From positions 248,001 to 312,000 of the forward strand of contig NZ_JASCQG010000001.1 in the NCBI RefSeq assembly GCF_030005555.1: DNA of 64,000 bases. The letters run 5' to 3'. The stretch's first letter is position 1, and every line of letters starts with the position of its first letter. This DNA is from Empedobacter sedimenti. Lineage in GTDB: Bacteria > Bacteroidota > Bacteroidia > Flavobacteriales > Weeksellaceae. The notes beneath the pieces were generated by a model. The model had not been told where the DNA came from, made no database searches, and was given only the letters and a program-made list of their open reading frames with translations. Positions 42,380-51,341 of the stretch are shown one piece after another. Both the position numbers and the translations under genes were made by a program.

Positions 42380-43927
42380 CTAATTTTTCTTTTGATTTTC
42401 TAACAAGAATTGAATGTATTGAGAAGGAGATATATTTTTAATAGACTTAAAAATACTTGCAAATTGACTATGTGAATTGAACCCACACATGTCAGATAAA
42501 ACTGCTATTTTATATTGTAATAAAGCAGGGTTATCGTGTAACTCTTTTACGATATAGTTTATCCTTTTTGCATTAATATAATTATAAAAATCAGAATCTC
42601 TATGCTCTTTCAAAATATAAGTCAGATACTTCGTATTCGTTTTTAACATAACGGCCATTTGAGCTGCTGAAATTCCTTTTGTATTAAATAATTTCTTTTG
42701 TTCAAAAACACGTAAATTCTTCAAAATATCTTGCTCAGTTTTATCATTCTTGATCAATTTTTCTGAAGAATTTAATTCCTCTTTAATTACTTTTTCTACG
42801 ATTGGATTTTCTAGTTCATCAATAATTTTTAAAAAACTAGCTTTTAGTTTCCTATTGCGTCGATAATAATAAATAATGCACAACACTAGGACTACAACAA
42901 TAACAATTGAAACAATCAAGTAAGTCTTTTTATTATTTTGTATTATTTCTAATTCTTGTTTACTTTTTATTGTCTCTTTTTCAGTAATTCTTTTTGTAGC
43001 CTTAATCTCTTTCTCTGTTAAAAGATCTAAAGCTTCATACAATTTCAGTTTTTCTTCAGCAGTATCTATATTTGCATTCAGTCGTTCTTCCAAAATTACT
43101 TTCTGAATACTATTGGACTTCACTTTTACACTTAAACTATACGCATCATCAAAAGCTTTTTTCGCATGATCAAGTTCTTTAGAATGCACATAAAACAACG
43201 CTTTATCTAACAAATAAAACTCATACATAAAAATGTTGTCGCGTTGTTTCATTCTAGACAAAATAGAATCTGCTTCAATCATTGCTTTTTTAGACGCATC
43301 AATATTTCCACATTTATAATTATCATATACAATCTGAATAATAATTGCAAAATTAAAAGCATCTCCTACCTCTCCTTTACTCAATCTATCCTTAAAAATG
43401 TTATAGAATTTACCTCTAGTTTCAGCAGATTTACAATAATTTTTATCAATGTCATACATTCTTGACCTTACAAATAATAAATTTGCCTCACGATCTTTTT
43501 CAGAAATCTTTTTACTTTCTTTTACAAATAAGTTCCAATTAGAATCAGACTCGTTTACCAAACCTGCTTGACGATAAGCAACTATAATAGTTCCTAAAAT
43601 TCTTAAATACAATTGAGTAGAATCTGTTTTCTTAATATGATAAATTGATTTTTCTAAAAAATCTACGCTTTTAGCATAATTAGAGTTACTTATTTGATCT
43701 TCTGCAAGAATATTATAGGACAATGATTTTTCGTAGTCTGTTTGAGCATATACTAACATTTTCTTACCTATGATATTGGTTTTACTCATATCTAAAATAT
43801 AAACATTCAAAGCAGAATCAAATTTCTCTTTTTTGATTGGATCTATTTTAGTTTGTGCATATGTAAAAACAAGATTATTTAGGAGAATAGTGAATAAAAA
43901 TAATGACCTTCTATTAATAAAAGACAT
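42380..43927 (-). CDS. TPR-containing, membrane-anchored AraC-type regulator, 515 aa
   Basis: A signal-like N-terminus (F-L-F-T-I-L-L-N-N-L-V-F-T-Y-A-Q) is followed by about 300 helical residues with TPR-like spacing. One membrane helix lies near 333-353, and the C-terminal AraC HTH occupies about 410-510 (K-G-I-S-A-A-Q-M-A-V-M-L-K-T-N and C-G-F-N-S-H-S-Q-F-A-S-I-F-K). This layout, a periplasmic TPR sensor and cytosolic HTH in one chain, is common in Bacteroidota. It lies upstream of galT on the same strand, but regulation of gal is only a positional guess. The secreted EF-hand-like gene diverges from it. Confidence 0.85.
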   Translation of the reverse strand: MSFINRRSLFLFTILLNNLVFTYAQTKIDPIKKEKFDSALNVYILDMSKTNIIGKKMLVYAQTDYEKSLSYNILAEDQISNSNYAKSVDFLEKSIYHIKKTDSTQLYLRILGTIIVAYRQAGLVNESDSNWNLFVKESKKISEKDREANLLFVRSRMYDIDKNYCKSAETRGKFYNIFKDRLSKGEVGDAFNFAIIIQIVYDNYKCGNIDASKKAMIEADSILSRMKQRDNIFMYEFYLLDKALFYVHSKELDHAKKAFDDAYSLSVKVKSNSIQKVILEERLNANIDTAEEKLKLYEALDLLTEKEIKATKRITEKETIKSKQELEIIQNNKKTYLIVSIVIVVVLVLCIIYYYRRNRKLKASFLKIIDELENPIVEKVIKEELNSSEKLIKNDKTEQDILKNLRVFEQKKLFNTKGISAAQMAVMLKTNTKYLTYILKEHRDSDFYNYINAKRINYIVKELHDNPALLQYKIAVLSDMCGFNSHSQFASIFKSIKNISPSQYIQFLLENQKKN

Positions 43928-44072
43928 AATAATGGTTTAAGGTTAATATATACGTAAAAGTACTTGGTTTTTTCATTTTTCAAAATCTTTACAAGACTAA
44001 ATTCAATATTTATAGTGATTTTTTAATAATAGATTTCTACTAATTTAGCTATAATAAATATTGGAAAAAAAT

Positions 44073-44666
44073 ATGAAAACAATAATCCTTATAAGTTTAT
44101 TTAATTTACTTGTTAGTTTTGTACAAGCGCAAGAATACTCTACAGATAATATTGTAATTAAACAAGGACATCAAACCTTTAATATATATGATGAAACGCA
44201 AACTATTAAGTTGAATGCAGCTGAATTTAGTATTGAATATTTGAATAAACCTTATCAAGAAAAGAAAAATCTTTTCTATGCTGCTCAAGCTATCGTAACA
44301 GATAATAAATTAGATTATGATTTGCAGGATGGAACTATAATAGAGAGTATTCCAGGATTTGAAGCTGGTAGTGGTTTTGCTGCAAAAAAAAATGGAATAG
44401 TTTATTATCCATTTCTATCATCAGACGGACATCAATATTTATACTACTCATCCAATAAAGATAAAAGAGTAGAAAAATCAGGAACATCAGCGTCTTGGGA
44501 TGTTTATAAATGGACTTTAAAAGGCGTTTATCAATACGATGTTGAAATGGATTGGAATATCTACGATAATACAGAAATAAATATACTACTGATAATTGAT
44601 AGAAATTTAGATGGTGTTCTTCAGAAAGGAGAATATTTTAACATTCATATTAATTTTACGAAATAA
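44073..44666 (+). CDS. Secreted hypothetical protein with EF-hand-like loop, 197 aa
   Basis: A signal peptide ends near V-Q-A-Q (residue 20). The mature protein is beta-rich with no recognised domain. Near the C-terminus it has D-R-N-L-D-G-V-L-Q-K-G-E, a 12-residue match to the calcium-binding EF-hand/dockerin-like loop. The ATG at 44073 is used rather than a TTG at 44061. It sits alone between the divergent TPR-AraC gene and the kinase gene, ahead of a UUCG hairpin, and may be a target of one of these regulators. Confidence 0.65.
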   Translation: MKTIILISLFNLLVSFVQAQEYSTDNIVIKQGHQTFNIYDETQTIKLNAAEFSIEYLNKPYQEKKNLFYAAQAIVTDNKLDYDLQDGTIIESIPGFEAGSGFAAKKNGIVYYPFLSSDGHQYLYYSSNKDKRVEKSGTSASWDVYKWTLKGVYQYDVEMDWNIYDNTEINILLIIDRNLDGVLQKGEYFNIHINFTK

Positions 44667-44701
44667 CTTATATCAAAACCTCTAACTTAAATTTATCTAG
44701 C

Positions 44702-44737
44702 AAACTAAAGCAATCTTCGGATTGTTTTAGTTTCTTT
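44702..44737 (+). terminator. Terminator with TTCG tetraloop
   Basis: A 14-bp stem AAACTAAAGCAATC / GATTGTTTTAGTTT (one G-U) closed by the stable cTTCGg tetraloop, 36 bases after the secreted-protein stop. The T-run is weak. Confidence 0.75.
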
Positions 44738-44789
44738 CATTCTACAAAAGACATTATATTCGCTAAAATAAAAAAACCAACTTCAGAAT

Positions 44790-47060
44790 ATGTTAAAAAA
44801 TAATTACGCTTTAAAAATTCTCTTTTTTAAACTTATTGTCATTATCGTATGTATGATAAGTGGAATTACAAATGCGCAAGAAGTTTTAACAAATTTCGAG
44901 AAGCAATATAACAACACAAAAGCAAATTCTACCGAACGTTACGAACTTGCAGGTAAATACGCACAAGCTCTGTTTTTTAACAACCAAAAAGACAAAGCTT
45001 TCTCTATTCTAAAACAAAATATTGCAACAGCCGAAAATCTAAAAGACGGAAAACATGCAGCATACTTGTATTCTATTTCTGCAATGAATAAGAGAATTGA
45101 AGATAATATTACTGCATCGAAACTAGATTTACAAAAAGCAATTTATTATAGCGAAAGAACAACAGATAATTCGACTAAAGGTTATGTAAAATATTCAGAA
45201 GGTTGGTTAAACCTAAGAAATAATGAAGATGCTAAAGCTGTCAAAAATTTTATTGAAGCTCTAAAATTTTATGATAAAGCATCTCCTACTCCTGTTGTTC
45301 TTACAAGGATGACTTCTGTATACAACCAATTAACAGGAATTTATTCGAGATGGGATGAATATGAATTACAAGAGAAATATAGTAAACTAGCTTTGGATGT
45401 TGCCTTAAAACAAGATAATCCGAATTTAATTTTTGCATCGTACATGTCAATTGGTTATTTATATGAGCAAAAGTTTATGCAAAATAATACTAATACATCT
45501 GTACGAGATCTAGCTGAAAAATATTATAGCAACGCAATTGACACGTATTATAAAAATAAAAAGGAGATGATAACTCCTACAGACTTGTCTTTTGTAGCAA
45601 TAAATTTAGCTAATTTATATCTCAACTTTTACCCAAAAAACTATCAAGAAAAAGTCACAAAATACGCAGAATTAGCAAAAGAAATTGCCTTACAAACAAA
45701 TCAATCAGATCACGTTGCAGCGGCAAATGGTATTTTAGCAGAATTAGCAATACAGAAAAATGATATTCATACAGCCAAAAATTATTTACTTAACTCGCTT
45801 ATAAAAGTTAATGAGAATGCTATTCCTGATAAAAACATACTACAATCGCTTTATCTTAGTTTATCTGAAATTGAAGTCAAAGAGGGAAATTTTAAAGAAG
45901 CATTACGTTATCATAAATTGTACACATCAATGTATAAAGAAATATATGATAATGAACAGGCCCAAATTAGTAAACGATTAGAAGCTCAGTTTAATAAAGA
46001 ACGTCAACAACAGCAATTAATTCGTATGCAATTAGAGACTGAAAAAAAAGAACAACAAATACAATTAATGCATTCTTTGGGAATACAACAAAAGCAAGAA
46101 TTAGAAAATACTAAACTGAGTGAAGAGTTTCAACGTAAACAATTAAGATTAACGAGATTAGAATCTGATAAACGAACTCAAGAGTTAACAATTTCTGAGC
46201 AGAATTTAAAATTATCAAAACTTGAAAATAAAAATAGGAAAGATGAATTAGTCAATTATATTTCTGAACTTAATTTTAAAAATAAACTAAACAAATACTA
46301 CATCTTTTCAATTATCTTTTTTATCGCATTACTTGGTTTATTACTTTATGCTCTGAAACAACGTAACAAACATCTAAAACAACGTGAAGAACTATATAAA
46401 TTAGAAATAGAACAAGAACGTCAAAATTCTAAAATTTCTACTTTAACTGCACTTCTTGATGGACAAGAGCAAGAACGTGCTCGTCTTGCACGCGATTTAC
46501 ATGATGGTTTAGGAGGATTACTTTCTGGAACTAAAATTCAGTTAACTCATCTTAACGATAAGATTGATGATCATTCTAAAAAAGATATGGCAAAATCTAT
46601 ACATCAATTGGACGGAGCGGTTGATGAATTACGCCGTGTGGCACATAATTTAATGCCAGATTTACTTATAAAATATGGATTAGAAGAAGCTTTGAAAGAA
46701 TATGCAATAAGAATGTCAAATGATCATTTAGATATTGATGTTCAATTTTTAAGCTACACAAAATCGCTTGACAAGGAAAATCAATTATTAGTTTATCGTA
46801 TCATTCAAGAATTAGTGAATAATGCTATCAAACATGCTCAAGCAGAACAAATTATCATTCAGTTTGTAGAAGATGAAAACAATTATACAGTAACCGTAGA
46901 AGATGATGGGAAAGGTTTTGATATGAATAATACAAAACTTACGCAATCAGCAGGTTTACACAATATACAATCACGAGTTCAATTCTTAAAAGGAAACTTA
47001 AATATACATTCAGAAATCGATTTAGGAACAAGTATCGAATTCCAATTCCCAAAAATATAA
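44790..47060 (+). CDS. TPR-sensor histidine kinase (HisKA_3/NarX type), 756 aa
   Basis: A signal/anchor region (about 8-30) is followed by TPR-like helices to ~390, a coiled coil rich in Gln/Glu/Lys (about 395-490) and a membrane helix at about 494-512. The HisKA_3 phospho-site is His571 in A-R-D-L-H-D-G-L-G-G-L, and the HATPase domain has V-N-N-A-I-K-H-A near 677 and D-D-G-K-G-F-D near 704. A TATATTCG promoter variant lies at 44755-44762. The response regulator gene follows after 5 bases, so the pair forms a NarL-type two-component system. Signal unknown. Confidence 0.92.
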   Translation: MLKNNYALKILFFKLIVIIVCMISGITNAQEVLTNFEKQYNNTKANSTERYELAGKYAQALFFNNQKDKAFSILKQNIATAENLKDGKHAAYLYSISAMNKRIEDNITASKLDLQKAIYYSERTTDNSTKGYVKYSEGWLNLRNNEDAKAVKNFIEALKFYDKASPTPVVLTRMTSVYNQLTGIYSRWDEYELQEKYSKLALDVALKQDNPNLIFASYMSIGYLYEQKFMQNNTNTSVRDLAEKYYSNAIDTYYKNKKEMITPTDLSFVAINLANLYLNFYPKNYQEKVTKYAELAKEIALQTNQSDHVAAANGILAELAIQKNDIHTAKNYLLNSLIKVNENAIPDKNILQSLYLSLSEIEVKEGNFKEALRYHKLYTSMYKEIYDNEQAQISKRLEAQFNKERQQQQLIRMQLETEKKEQQIQLMHSLGIQQKQELENTKLSEEFQRKQLRLTRLESDKRTQELTISEQNLKLSKLENKNRKDELVNYISELNFKNKLNKYYIFSIIFFIALLGLLLYALKQRNKHLKQREELYKLEIEQERQNSKISTLTALLDGQEQERARLARDLHDGLGGLLSGTKIQLTHLNDKIDDHSKKDMAKSIHQLDGAVDELRRVAHNLMPDLLIKYGLEEALKEYAIRMSNDHLDIDVQFLSYTKSLDKENQLLVYRIIQELVNNAIKHAQAEQIIIQFVEDENNYTVTVEDDGKGFDMNNTKLTQSAGLHNIQSRVQFLKGNLNIHSEIDLGTSIEFQFPKI

Positions 47061-47065
47061 TTTAT

Positions 47066-47698
47066 ATGATAAAAATAGCTATTACAGACGATCATCCTTT
47101 ATTATTAGAAGGTTTACGTAATATTTTGAGCAATCAACCAAATATTCAAGTTGTTGACTGTTATTCTTCTGCAAATCAATTACAAGAAGCTTTAAAAACA
47201 ACAGAAATTGACATTCTTTTGTTAGACATCAATTTATCGGATACCAATAGTATTGAATTGATTAAACCTTTCAAGAAAAAATATCCTGATATGCATATCA
47301 TTATGCTAAGTGTACACAACGAGTATGCTGTTATTAATAGCTGTTTAGAAGAAGGTGCTTCTGGTTATATTCAGAAAAACGCTTCTGTTGATGAGATTTT
47401 AGAAGGAATTAATTCAATTTTTGATGGCAAAAAATTTCTTTGCTCTCAAACCAAAAGTGTAATGAATAAAAAGGAAAAAGATGGTTTGAATATTATTCCT
47501 AAACTTACTCGACGCGAAAAAGAAGTTTTGATAGAAGCTGCACAAGGATTAACAACACAACAAATTGCAGACAAACTATTTATAAGCACACACACCGTTG
47601 ATAGCCACCGTAAAAATTTGATTGAGAAATTTAAAACATCAAACCTTAGTTCTGCTATTACATCTGCTATTGAATATGGGTTAATTACAAAACCGTAA
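47066..47698 (+). CDS. NarL/LuxR-family response regulator, 210 aa
   Basis: A receiver domain with acidic pocket D8-D9, phospho-acceptor Asp54 and Lys (I-Q-K-N-A) is followed by a LuxR-type HTH (T-R-R-E-K-E-V-L-I-E-A-A-Q-G-L-T-T-Q-Q-I-A and S-T-H-T-V-D-S-H-R-K-N-L). It is the partner of the kinase 5 bases upstream. Targets are not evident; no regulated gene is adjacent except the secreted EF-hand-like protein. Confidence 0.94.
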   Translation: MIKIAITDDHPLLLEGLRNILSNQPNIQVVDCYSSANQLQEALKTTEIDILLLDINLSDTNSIELIKPFKKKYPDMHIIMLSVHNEYAVINSCLEEGASGYIQKNASVDEILEGINSIFDGKKFLCSQTKSVMNKKEKDGLNIIPKLTRREKEVLIEAAQGLTTQQIADKLFISTHTVDSHRKNLIEKFKTSNLSSAITSAIEYGLITKP

Positions 47699-47827
47699 AA
47701 TATCACTATTTATAGGTATTTTATAATCGCTAAAATAACCTCAACTTTGAAAAAGTAAAACAACCAACTAATATCTCAATAAGATTACTAACCAATTCTT
47801 ATTACCTTAACTACATTACTTTTAAAA

Positions 47828-47863
47828 AAATCGCTTAGTTCTCTACTTAAGCGATTTTTTTTT
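47828..47863 (+). terminator. Terminator of the two-component operon
   Basis: Stem AAATCGCTTA / TAAGCGATTT, 10-base loop, then nine T in total. It lies within the 342-base gap between the response regulator and the next gene, which otherwise holds only the hairpin at 47986. Confidence 0.85.
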
Positions 47864-47985
47864 CTACACAAATTAGCTAATTCTAGGGATTTTACACATC
47901 AAAAATATTCAGGACATTTGAACTATAATTGATTCATAAAACTAATCATTAAGAAAAATGAATCTTTACTAACCTACCTATTTTA

Positions 47986-48028
47986 AGAATCGCTCAACTT
48001 TATTTATAATAAGAGCGATTCTATTTTT
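47986..48028 (+). terminator. Terminator-like hairpin just before a lipoprotein gene
   Basis: Stem AGAATCGCTC / GAGCGATTCT with a 17-base loop and an A-T-T-T-T-T tail, ending 12 bases before the ATG at 48041. No gene that it would terminate lies directly upstream. It may be a leader attenuator or the leftover terminator of a deleted gene. Confidence 0.5.
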
Positions 48029-48040
48029 AAAACAGTGATA

Positions 48041-48586
48041 ATGAAAATAATTGTACTAACCATACTTCCAATGCTTCTTTTAAGCTGTAATCCATACAAA
48101 AAAAACCAGGATCTTATTTCCATTGACAAAAATTGGGAAATAGAAGGTTTGAAATTAAACCAATCTTCAATCAATGATTTTGAAAAATTTAGTCAAATAC
48201 ATGACCTAACATTTGTGAAAGATTCTATCCAAAACGATTATCCTATAAATGACACTTTAGAGTATTGTGGAAATGATTACAATCTATATAATATTACCTA
48301 CAAATTTTCTAATAAAGAGTTAGGATTAAATTTATACATAGAGAAGAATACATACTTCGATTCAAGTTCTTTCATTAAATATGAAATTTCAAAATTGAAT
48401 AAAGTCAATTTTAAAAACAACTTTTCACCTATAATCTCAAAATCTCAATTAAATAAAATATTCAAATACAATGCAGACTCTAGTTACTATTATACTGAGC
48501 TCAACCAAAAAAACGTTTCTCTTAAAGTAAGTACTCTTGATAAAGACACCTACGAAATCAAATCTTTGAGAGTTTATCACAAATAA
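48041..48586 (+). CDS. Lipoprotein of unknown function, 181 aa
   Basis: The signal ends L-L-L-S-C, a clear lipobox, 16 residues in. The mature part is rich in Asn, Lys, Ser and Tyr and I do not recognise it. The ATG at 48041 is favoured over a GTG at 48035. It is the first gene of the accessory region and is preceded by a terminator-like hairpin. Confidence 0.65.
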   Translation: MKIIVLTILPMLLLSCNPYKKNQDLISIDKNWEIEGLKLNQSSINDFEKFSQIHDLTFVKDSIQNDYPINDTLEYCGNDYNLYNITYKFSNKELGLNLYIEKNTYFDSSSFIKYEISKLNKVNFKNNFSPIISKSQLNKIFKYNADSSYYYTELNQKNVSLKVSTLDKDTYEIKSLRVYHK

Positions 48587-48598
48587 TATTATTAAACA

Positions 48599-48757
48599 AT
48601 GAAACAACAACTGACACCCATCTTGATTCCTGTCATTGCAAATTATGTTTTGAGTCCAATTGTGATTTATGGAGAAAATTTCACGTCATCAATTTTGAAA
48701 CGAAAGACGAAGAATTTGGTAGAATTACACTGCAAAACACGATATCCCCGAAAATAG
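48599..48757 (+). pseudogene. Short ORF, possibly a frameshifted gene remnant
   Basis: An ATG at 48599 opens 52 codons to a TAG at 48755 that lies in a terminator hairpin. From about 48632 the +2 frame reads a more protein-like stretch (F-H-V-I-N-F-E-T-K-D-E-E-F-G-R-I-T-L). A frameshift around 48660 would join the two, so this may be the relic of a small island gene. It could also be an intact small gene or noise. Confidence 0.25.
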
Positions 48758-48789
48758 CGATTATTTCAGACACAAGTAATCGCTATTTT
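48751..48789 (+). terminator. Terminator before the WG/Sel1 gene
   Basis: A 13-bp perfect stem, AAAATAGCGATTA / TAATCGCTATTTT, loop of 13. The left arm with flanking bases recurs at 56178-56194 without its right arm. Confidence 0.8.
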
Positions 48790-48816
48790 AGTATTCTGAT
48801 ATTTTAAAAAAAACAA

Positions 48817-51330
48817 ATGGCACATCGTATTTATATCTACAATATTCAAAACGAAACAGGTGAAAGCTATCCGCATTATTTAGGCGAATGGAATTACGAA
48901 TTGCCGGCTCTGCTTTTACCTCTTTTTGGGGCAAACATTCGTAGCAAAGGCACGCAATTGTATGCAGATAAAATGCAAGGCATATCCAACTTGAGACGTT
49001 TCTATGATTTGTTGGGTACCAACTATCAATTAACCTACAAAAAAGCGTTCACAGAGCCTGTAAATCAGATGTTTGATTTTTTAGAAGATTTACCTTACGA
49101 TACCTTTCAAATTAATGGCACGGATGTTTTTAACATGAACGAGGAACGACATACGCAGCAAGCCAAAGATTGGGTGATTCAAATCAAAGAGCAAGCGCTT
49201 CTATATGAGAAAGCTATAAAAGAATTATCCTTAGATCCGTTGAATGAATTGGTAAAAATGTCGGGTTATACCTCGTTTTTAGACATTTTACAAACCGATT
49301 GGATACATTATGGTCTTGGTTATTGGAACGATGATGCTTACAAACATGGTTATGCCGAAGTTTTTATTGAAAATGAATTAGAAGGATTGCAAGATGCTAA
49401 AGGTAAAATCCTAGCTCCAGCTATTTACCAAGAGATTTTTGATTTTGTAGCGGACGTTGCTGTTATGAAGAAAGAGGATCAATTTGGGTACATCAATACC
49501 AAAGGAATTGAAATTGTCCCTCCTATTTACGACGACGCAAACGAAATCTTTGACATTTTTAATCACACGCATGAAGACGATTATACAGTAACACAAGCCG
49601 CATTTGTAAGCAAAGATGGAAAACAAGGTTTGCTTCATGTGAAAGAAAATAAAATATTAATTCCTCTGGAATACGATGAATTGGAATGGATTGGTAGAAA
49701 ACATTTCAATGCCAAAAAAGAGGATTTGTATTATTTGGTTAATCTGGATCATGAAAACATTGGAGATTTAAAAAGCGAATATCCGTTTGAATTTGACTAT
49801 TCTAATTTATTTTTCACCAAAATAAAAGCTTCTTCTAAAAGAAAATATTACAACATGAAGGGCGTTTTCATAGGAGAATTTGTTGAAGATGTGTTGGAAG
49901 CCTTACCCAATGGATATTATTACGCAAAACCCAATAAATGGCAAAAGAAAATTGTTGTTCTCAACGCTAAGGCTGAACTAATCGAATCAGAGATCGATCA
50001 AATTATCACATTGTCAAATTATCAATCTTTTGCTTTTCTTAAAAACGGCGAGTGGTTTATTTATGACACTGCACAACATAAAAAATTAATAGAAGATATT
50101 TCGATTTCAAAAGTATCTATTGATTATTTGCCAAATTATTTCAAGAATCTTTATGTACTTGTGACAGCAAACGGAACTGGACTTTTTGATGCTGCGCATG
50201 AAAAATGGTTTATTGAACCAAACCCAATTTATAGCAAAATAGAACATCTTGATCAATATTTTTTGCGTGTTCAGTTGAAAAATAGCATGTTGTTTTGGAA
50301 TGGAGAAACCAATCAATTAAGTGAAAATTACACATACATTTCGGAACCTATCGATCGCGAAAACCAACAATTATTGCTGTATCAAAACGATGAATTGTGG
50401 ACACTTGATCAACATAATGAAATCCTAAAAATAACGGCTGAAGAAATGGGTTATCAATACAACCATCGCCACAATTTAAGAGGAAATGATTTGCAGGCTT
50501 TCACAAAATTTTATTCAACTTGGAAAGAAAATCAGGGTGCGGCATATTATCAGTATTTTGATGATCAGAGTTTGTATGAACTTTCGATGGAGCTGATTCG
50601 GCAAGATAATACTGCTGAAGCAATCAAAGTATTGGAATTAGGCGCTGAGCGTTTGCATCCGCAAATGATGACCGAGTTGGGAATTATCTATGCAAATGAG
50701 GAAAATGAAACCTATTACAACATTAATAAAGCGAATGAACTCTATCAAAAAGCCGCAAAATTAGGAGATAGAAATGCGTGGAATAATATAGGATATCATT
50801 TGCAAAATGGTTATGGATTTGACCAAAATACAGAAAAAGCAATAGAAGCTTACACCAAAGCAGGTGAATTGAAAAACGGTTTGGGCTGGACCAATTTAGG
50901 TGATCTGTATTATTTTGGAGAATTGGTAGAGCAAGATTATGATACGGCATTAATGTATTATTTGAAAGCAGAGAAAAATTATTCGTTCAACCATGATAAA
51001 ATAACGTATATCTATTTCAACAAAGACGAATACAAGAAGGTTTTAAGTTTGATAAAAAAAGATTATGACGAAGCATATTCGCCTATTTACTATGCCATTA
51101 TGTATGAAGAAGGTTTAGGCGGACTGAAAATAAACATCAAAAAAGCAATCGCTTATTATGAAAAAGCAATGCTCATTAACCATTATCCTCATGCTGTAAA
51201 ACAATTGTTGTTTCATTATCGAAAGGATTCAGAATTTCATAACCAAGAAAAATTCATGGAATGGCTAAATCATGCCGAAGAAAATGAAATCGAAATTGAT
51301 CGAGAACTTTTAGGCTTGCCAAAACTTTAG
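48817..51330 (+). CDS. WG-repeat and Sel1-repeat protein, 837 aa
   Basis: Residues 1-165 form an unrecognised N-terminal domain. From about 185 to 520 come WG/KWG-type repeats: F-G-Y-I-N-T-K-G-I-E-I-V-P-P-I-Y-D and G-K-Q-G-L-L-H-V-K-E-N-K-I-L-I-P-L-E-Y-D are clear, later ones degenerate. Residues about 605-800 carry Sel1-type helical repeats (A-x-E-L-Y-Q-K-A-A-K-L-G-D-x-N-A-W-N-N-I-G-Y). There is no signal peptide. WG and Sel1 proteins mediate protein interactions and are common in toxin-immunity neighbourhoods. It heads a tightly packed operon with the next gene 11 bases away. Confidence 0.85.
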   Translation: MAHRIYIYNIQNETGESYPHYLGEWNYELPALLLPLFGANIRSKGTQLYADKMQGISNLRRFYDLLGTNYQLTYKKAFTEPVNQMFDFLEDLPYDTFQINGTDVFNMNEERHTQQAKDWVIQIKEQALLYEKAIKELSLDPLNELVKMSGYTSFLDILQTDWIHYGLGYWNDDAYKHGYAEVFIENELEGLQDAKGKILAPAIYQEIFDFVADVAVMKKEDQFGYINTKGIEIVPPIYDDANEIFDIFNHTHEDDYTVTQAAFVSKDGKQGLLHVKENKILIPLEYDELEWIGRKHFNAKKEDLYYLVNLDHENIGDLKSEYPFEFDYSNLFFTKIKASSKRKYYNMKGVFIGEFVEDVLEALPNGYYYAKPNKWQKKIVVLNAKAELIESEIDQIITLSNYQSFAFLKNGEWFIYDTAQHKKLIEDISISKVSIDYLPNYFKNLYVLVTANGTGLFDAAHEKWFIEPNPIYSKIEHLDQYFLRVQLKNSMLFWNGETNQLSENYTYISEPIDRENQQLLLYQNDELWTLDQHNEILKITAEEMGYQYNHRHNLRGNDLQAFTKFYSTWKENQGAAYYQYFDDQSLYELSMELIRQDNTAEAIKVLELGAERLHPQMMTELGIIYANEENETYYNINKANELYQKAAKLGDRNAWNNIGYHLQNGYGFDQNTEKAIEAYTKAGELKNGLGWTNLGDLYYFGELVEQDYDTALMYYLKAEKNYSFNHDKITYIYFNKDEYKKVLSLIKKDYDEAYSPIYYAIMYEEGLGGLKINIKKAIAYYEKAMLINHYPHAVKQLLFHYRKDSEFHNQEKFMEWLNHAEENEIEIDRELLGLPKL

Positions 51331-51341
51331 AAAACAACTTC

